A stretch of DNA of 33,291 bases from NCBI GenBank assembly GCA_964491515.1, contig CAZBGQ010000021.1, positions 1 to 33,291 on the forward strand, read 5' to 3'. Positions 31,731 through 33,291 of this stretch are shown here, one piece after another. The notes beneath the pieces were generated by a model. The model was not told the DNA's origin, did not search any database, and saw only the letters and a list, made by a program, of their open reading frames with translations. Made by a program: the position numbers and the translations under genes. This stretch comes from CAZBGQ01 sp964491515 (lineage in GTDB: Bacteria; Patescibacteriota; Gracilibacteria; UBA1369; UBA12473). Every line of letters begins with the position of its first letter. Position 1 is the stretch's first letter.

Positions 31731-32411
31731 ATGAACCTCAAACCTTATCAGCGTGATTTCATTGAGCTTCTTGTGAAAGCGGAGGCGCTTAAGTTTGGAG
31801 AGTTTACTTTGAAGAGTGGGCGTACGGCTCCTTATTTTTTGAATGCAGGAAGTTTTTATACGGGGGAATTGATTCATCAGCTGGGACGATTTTATGCGGA
31901 GGCGTTATTGGATTCAGGACTGGAATTTGATGTGATTTTTGGGCCAGCCTATAAAGGGATTCCTTTGTCTGTGACTACGGCCGGGGTGTTGCATTCAGAT
32001 TTTGATCGTAACGTGTCTTATTGTTTTAATCGAAAAGAAGCGAAAGATTATGGTGCAGCTAAAGGGAAAGTCTTGGTGGGAGCTTCATTGAATGAAGATA
32101 CTAAGGTTGTTTTAATTGATGATGTGATTACGGCGGGTACCGCGATTAGAGAAACAGTTGAATTATTGAAAACGGTTGGCAATCCCCAAATTACGGGGAT
32201 TTGTATCGCAATGAATAGAATGGAAAAAAACAATGAGGGTGAGAATGCGCTTGAAAAAATCGAACAAGAATTGGGTGTCCGAGTGGTGTCGATTGTGAAT
32301 TTGGATGATGTGATTGAAGCGTTGTACAACAAGGAAGTGAATGGCAAGATTCATATTGATGATTCAATGATGGAAACTATTAAAGTTTATCGGGCGGAGT
32401 ATGGGGTTTGA
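31731..32411 (+). CDS. pyrE: Orotate phosphoribosyltransferase
   Basis: Couples orotate to PRPP giving OMP. The 226-aa protein has the OPRT opening ALKFGEFTLKSGRTAPYFLNAG, FGPAYKGIPLSVTTA, the YCFNRKEAKDYGA segment with the mobile-loop lysines, and the PRPP motif VVLIDDVITAGTAIRE. It lies 31 bp after pyrK and is followed by pyrF after 42 bp. Secure. Confidence 0.97.
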   Translation: MNLKPYQRDFIELLVKAEALKFGEFTLKSGRTAPYFLNAGSFYTGELIHQLGRFYAEALLDSGLEFDVIFGPAYKGIPLSVTTAGVLHSDFDRNVSYCFNRKEAKDYGAAKGKVLVGASLNEDTKVVLIDDVITAGTAIRETVELLKTVGNPQITGICIAMNRMEKNNEGENALEKIEQELGVRVVSIVNLDDVIEALYNKEVNGKIHIDDSMMETIKVYRAEYGV

Positions 32412-32437
32412 ACAAGGGATGAAATTTTTCTGACATG

Positions 32438-32446
32438 TGGTAATCT
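32438..32446 (+). promoter_or_regulatory. Extended -10 box of pyrF
   Basis: TGGTAATCT ends 7 nt before the pyrF ATG at 32454. Together with the pyrE and carA boxes this suggests leaderless starts. Weak on its own. Confidence 0.35.
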
Positions 32447-32453
32447 ATCTTCG

Positions 32454-33291
32454 ATGATTCAAGAACAAGATATTTCACTCAGCGCTATAAAAGATCCCCA
32501 ATTGCATTTTGGGGATCGTTTGATTGCCGCGATTAAGGCTAAGGGTAATCCTGTGTGCGTGGGTTTGGATCCTCGCTTGGACCAGATACCTCAGCATCTT
32601 AAGGAAGAGGCGATTAAAAAATTTAATGATGGGTTTGAGGGTGCAGCGAATGCGTTTCTTGAATTTAATAAAGGGATTATTGATGCGGTGGCTGATTTGG
32701 TTCCTTGTGTGAAGCCACAGATTGCATTTTATGAGCAGTTTGGTTCATATGGGATGTGGGCATTTGAAAAAACGTGTAAGTATGCGGAAGATAAAGGTTT
32801 GATTGTGATTGCGGATGTGAAACGAAATGATATTGGTTCTACCGCTCAAGCGTATGCTAATTCATATTTGGGTGAGGTTGAAATTTTTGATGAGTCTATT
32901 CCGGGTATGGATGTGGATTCAATCACGGTGACGCCTTATCTTGGATATGATGGAATTAAGCCTTTTGTGACAGCGTGTCGTGAATTTGGAAAGGGGATTT
33001 TTGTTTTGCTTAAAACTTCTAATCCGTCGTCTGGAGATTTGCAGGATTTATTGTTGGATGAAAAAGTTGCTGAAGAATTCGGGAATGATGGGCGTATTAA
33101 AAACTATGAACTTATGGCTCATTTGATTGATTCATGGGGCGCGGATGAAATTGGTGAGTCAGGATATAGCTCCGTTGGAGCGGTGGTGGGAGCGACGTAT
33201 CCTAAGCAGGCCGCTGCGTTGCGTGCAATGCTTCCTAATACTATTTTCTTGGTTCCTGGGTATGGAGCGCAGGGAGGTGGAGCACAGGATG
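32454..33291 (+). CDS. pyrF: Orotidine-5'-phosphate decarboxylase (3' end beyond the window)
   Basis: Removes CO2 from OMP to give UMP, the last step of the pathway. The frame is open from ATG 32454 to the window edge (279 residues seen), so the gene is cut by the window and not broken. Landmarks: PVCVGLDPRLDQIP, FNKGIIDAVADLVPCVKPQIAFYE, the catalytic ADVKRNDIGSTAQAYA, VTPYLGYDG, GIFVLLKTSNPSSGD, GAVVGATYPKQ and IFLVPGYGAQGG. The length and insertions fit the longer type 2 PyrF class. The first 17 residues precede the usual start and may be an extension. Confidence 0.95.
   Translation, partial: MIQEQDISLSAIKDPQLHFGDRLIAAIKAKGNPVCVGLDPRLDQIPQHLKEEAIKKFNDGFEGAANAFLEFNKGIIDAVADLVPCVKPQIAFYEQFGSYGMWAFEKTCKYAEDKGLIVIADVKRNDIGSTAQAYANSYLGEVEIFDESIPGMDVDSITVTPYLGYDGIKPFVTACREFGKGIFVLLKTSNPSSGDLQDLLLDEKVAEEFGNDGRIKNYELMAHLIDSWGADEIGESGYSSVGAVVGATYPKQAAALRAMLPNTIFLVPGYGAQGGGAQD

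Noticed and set aside
21562..33291. UGA recoded as glycine (as in Gracilibacteria/SR1)
   Set aside because: Several conserved genes (for example pyrC, pyrK and pyrE) end at TGA at the expected length, and no in-frame TGA is needed inside conserved domains.

Overview
The window reads as bacterial, with standard-code genes (TGA is used as a stop throughout) packed tightly on both strands. Almost no Shine-Dalgarno motifs precede the starts. It encodes an A/V-type rather than F-type ATPase, an S-layer-homology protein, a near-complete de novo UMP pathway and many lineage-specific proteins. This combination suggests a Candidate Phyla Radiation (Patescibacteria)-like genome, possibly Peregrinibacteria-like. 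That placement is inference: no rRNA or other decisive marker is present.

Region 1 (66-10219, minus strand) is a V/A-type ATPase operon. Its transcription order is H(G)-I-K-E-C-F-A-B-[106-aa orphan]-D, matching the Enterococcus hirae ntp order apart from the inserted orphan. The K subunit carries the full E. hirae Na+-ligand set (L55, T58, Q59, Q110, E139), so the enzyme is probably Na+-coupled. Intergenic spacers contain a recurring TTAGTTGATAGTTTTTAG-type repeat and several hairpins. Two further small proteins follow; the 84-aa one resembles the 106-aa orphan, and the 100-aa one is a membrane-anchored protein with its own promoter.

Region 2 (10336-17968) is an accessory-looking block. It holds a protein with a degenerate kinase-like fold, a DnaQ-exonuclease/DinG-helicase fusion whose helicase motifs look dead, a tandem pair of paralogous unknown proteins (the first fused to a methyltransferase domain and interrupted by a one-base frameshift), and another orphan.

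Region 3 (17997-23600) holds an S-layer-homology protein, carA, and a divergent pyrB-pyrC-TSUP permease operon. Region 4 (23597-28382, minus) is a three-gene operon: a PLP aminotransferase, a glutamate-cysteine-ligase-like carboxylate-amine ligase and an M20 amidohydrolase. I infer a protect/transaminate/deprotect pathway. Upstream of it is an 808-bp non-coding stretch holding a chain of hairpins that ends in an intrinsic terminator, probably an undescribed structured RNA or long regulatory leader.

Region 5 (29191-33291) has an orphan gene, then pyrD-pyrK-pyrE-pyrF (pyrF runs off the window). With carA, pyrB and pyrC this gives every de novo UMP step except the carbamoyl-phosphate synthase large subunit. 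Several of these genes have a -10 box 7-8 nt from the ATG, suggesting leaderless transcripts.
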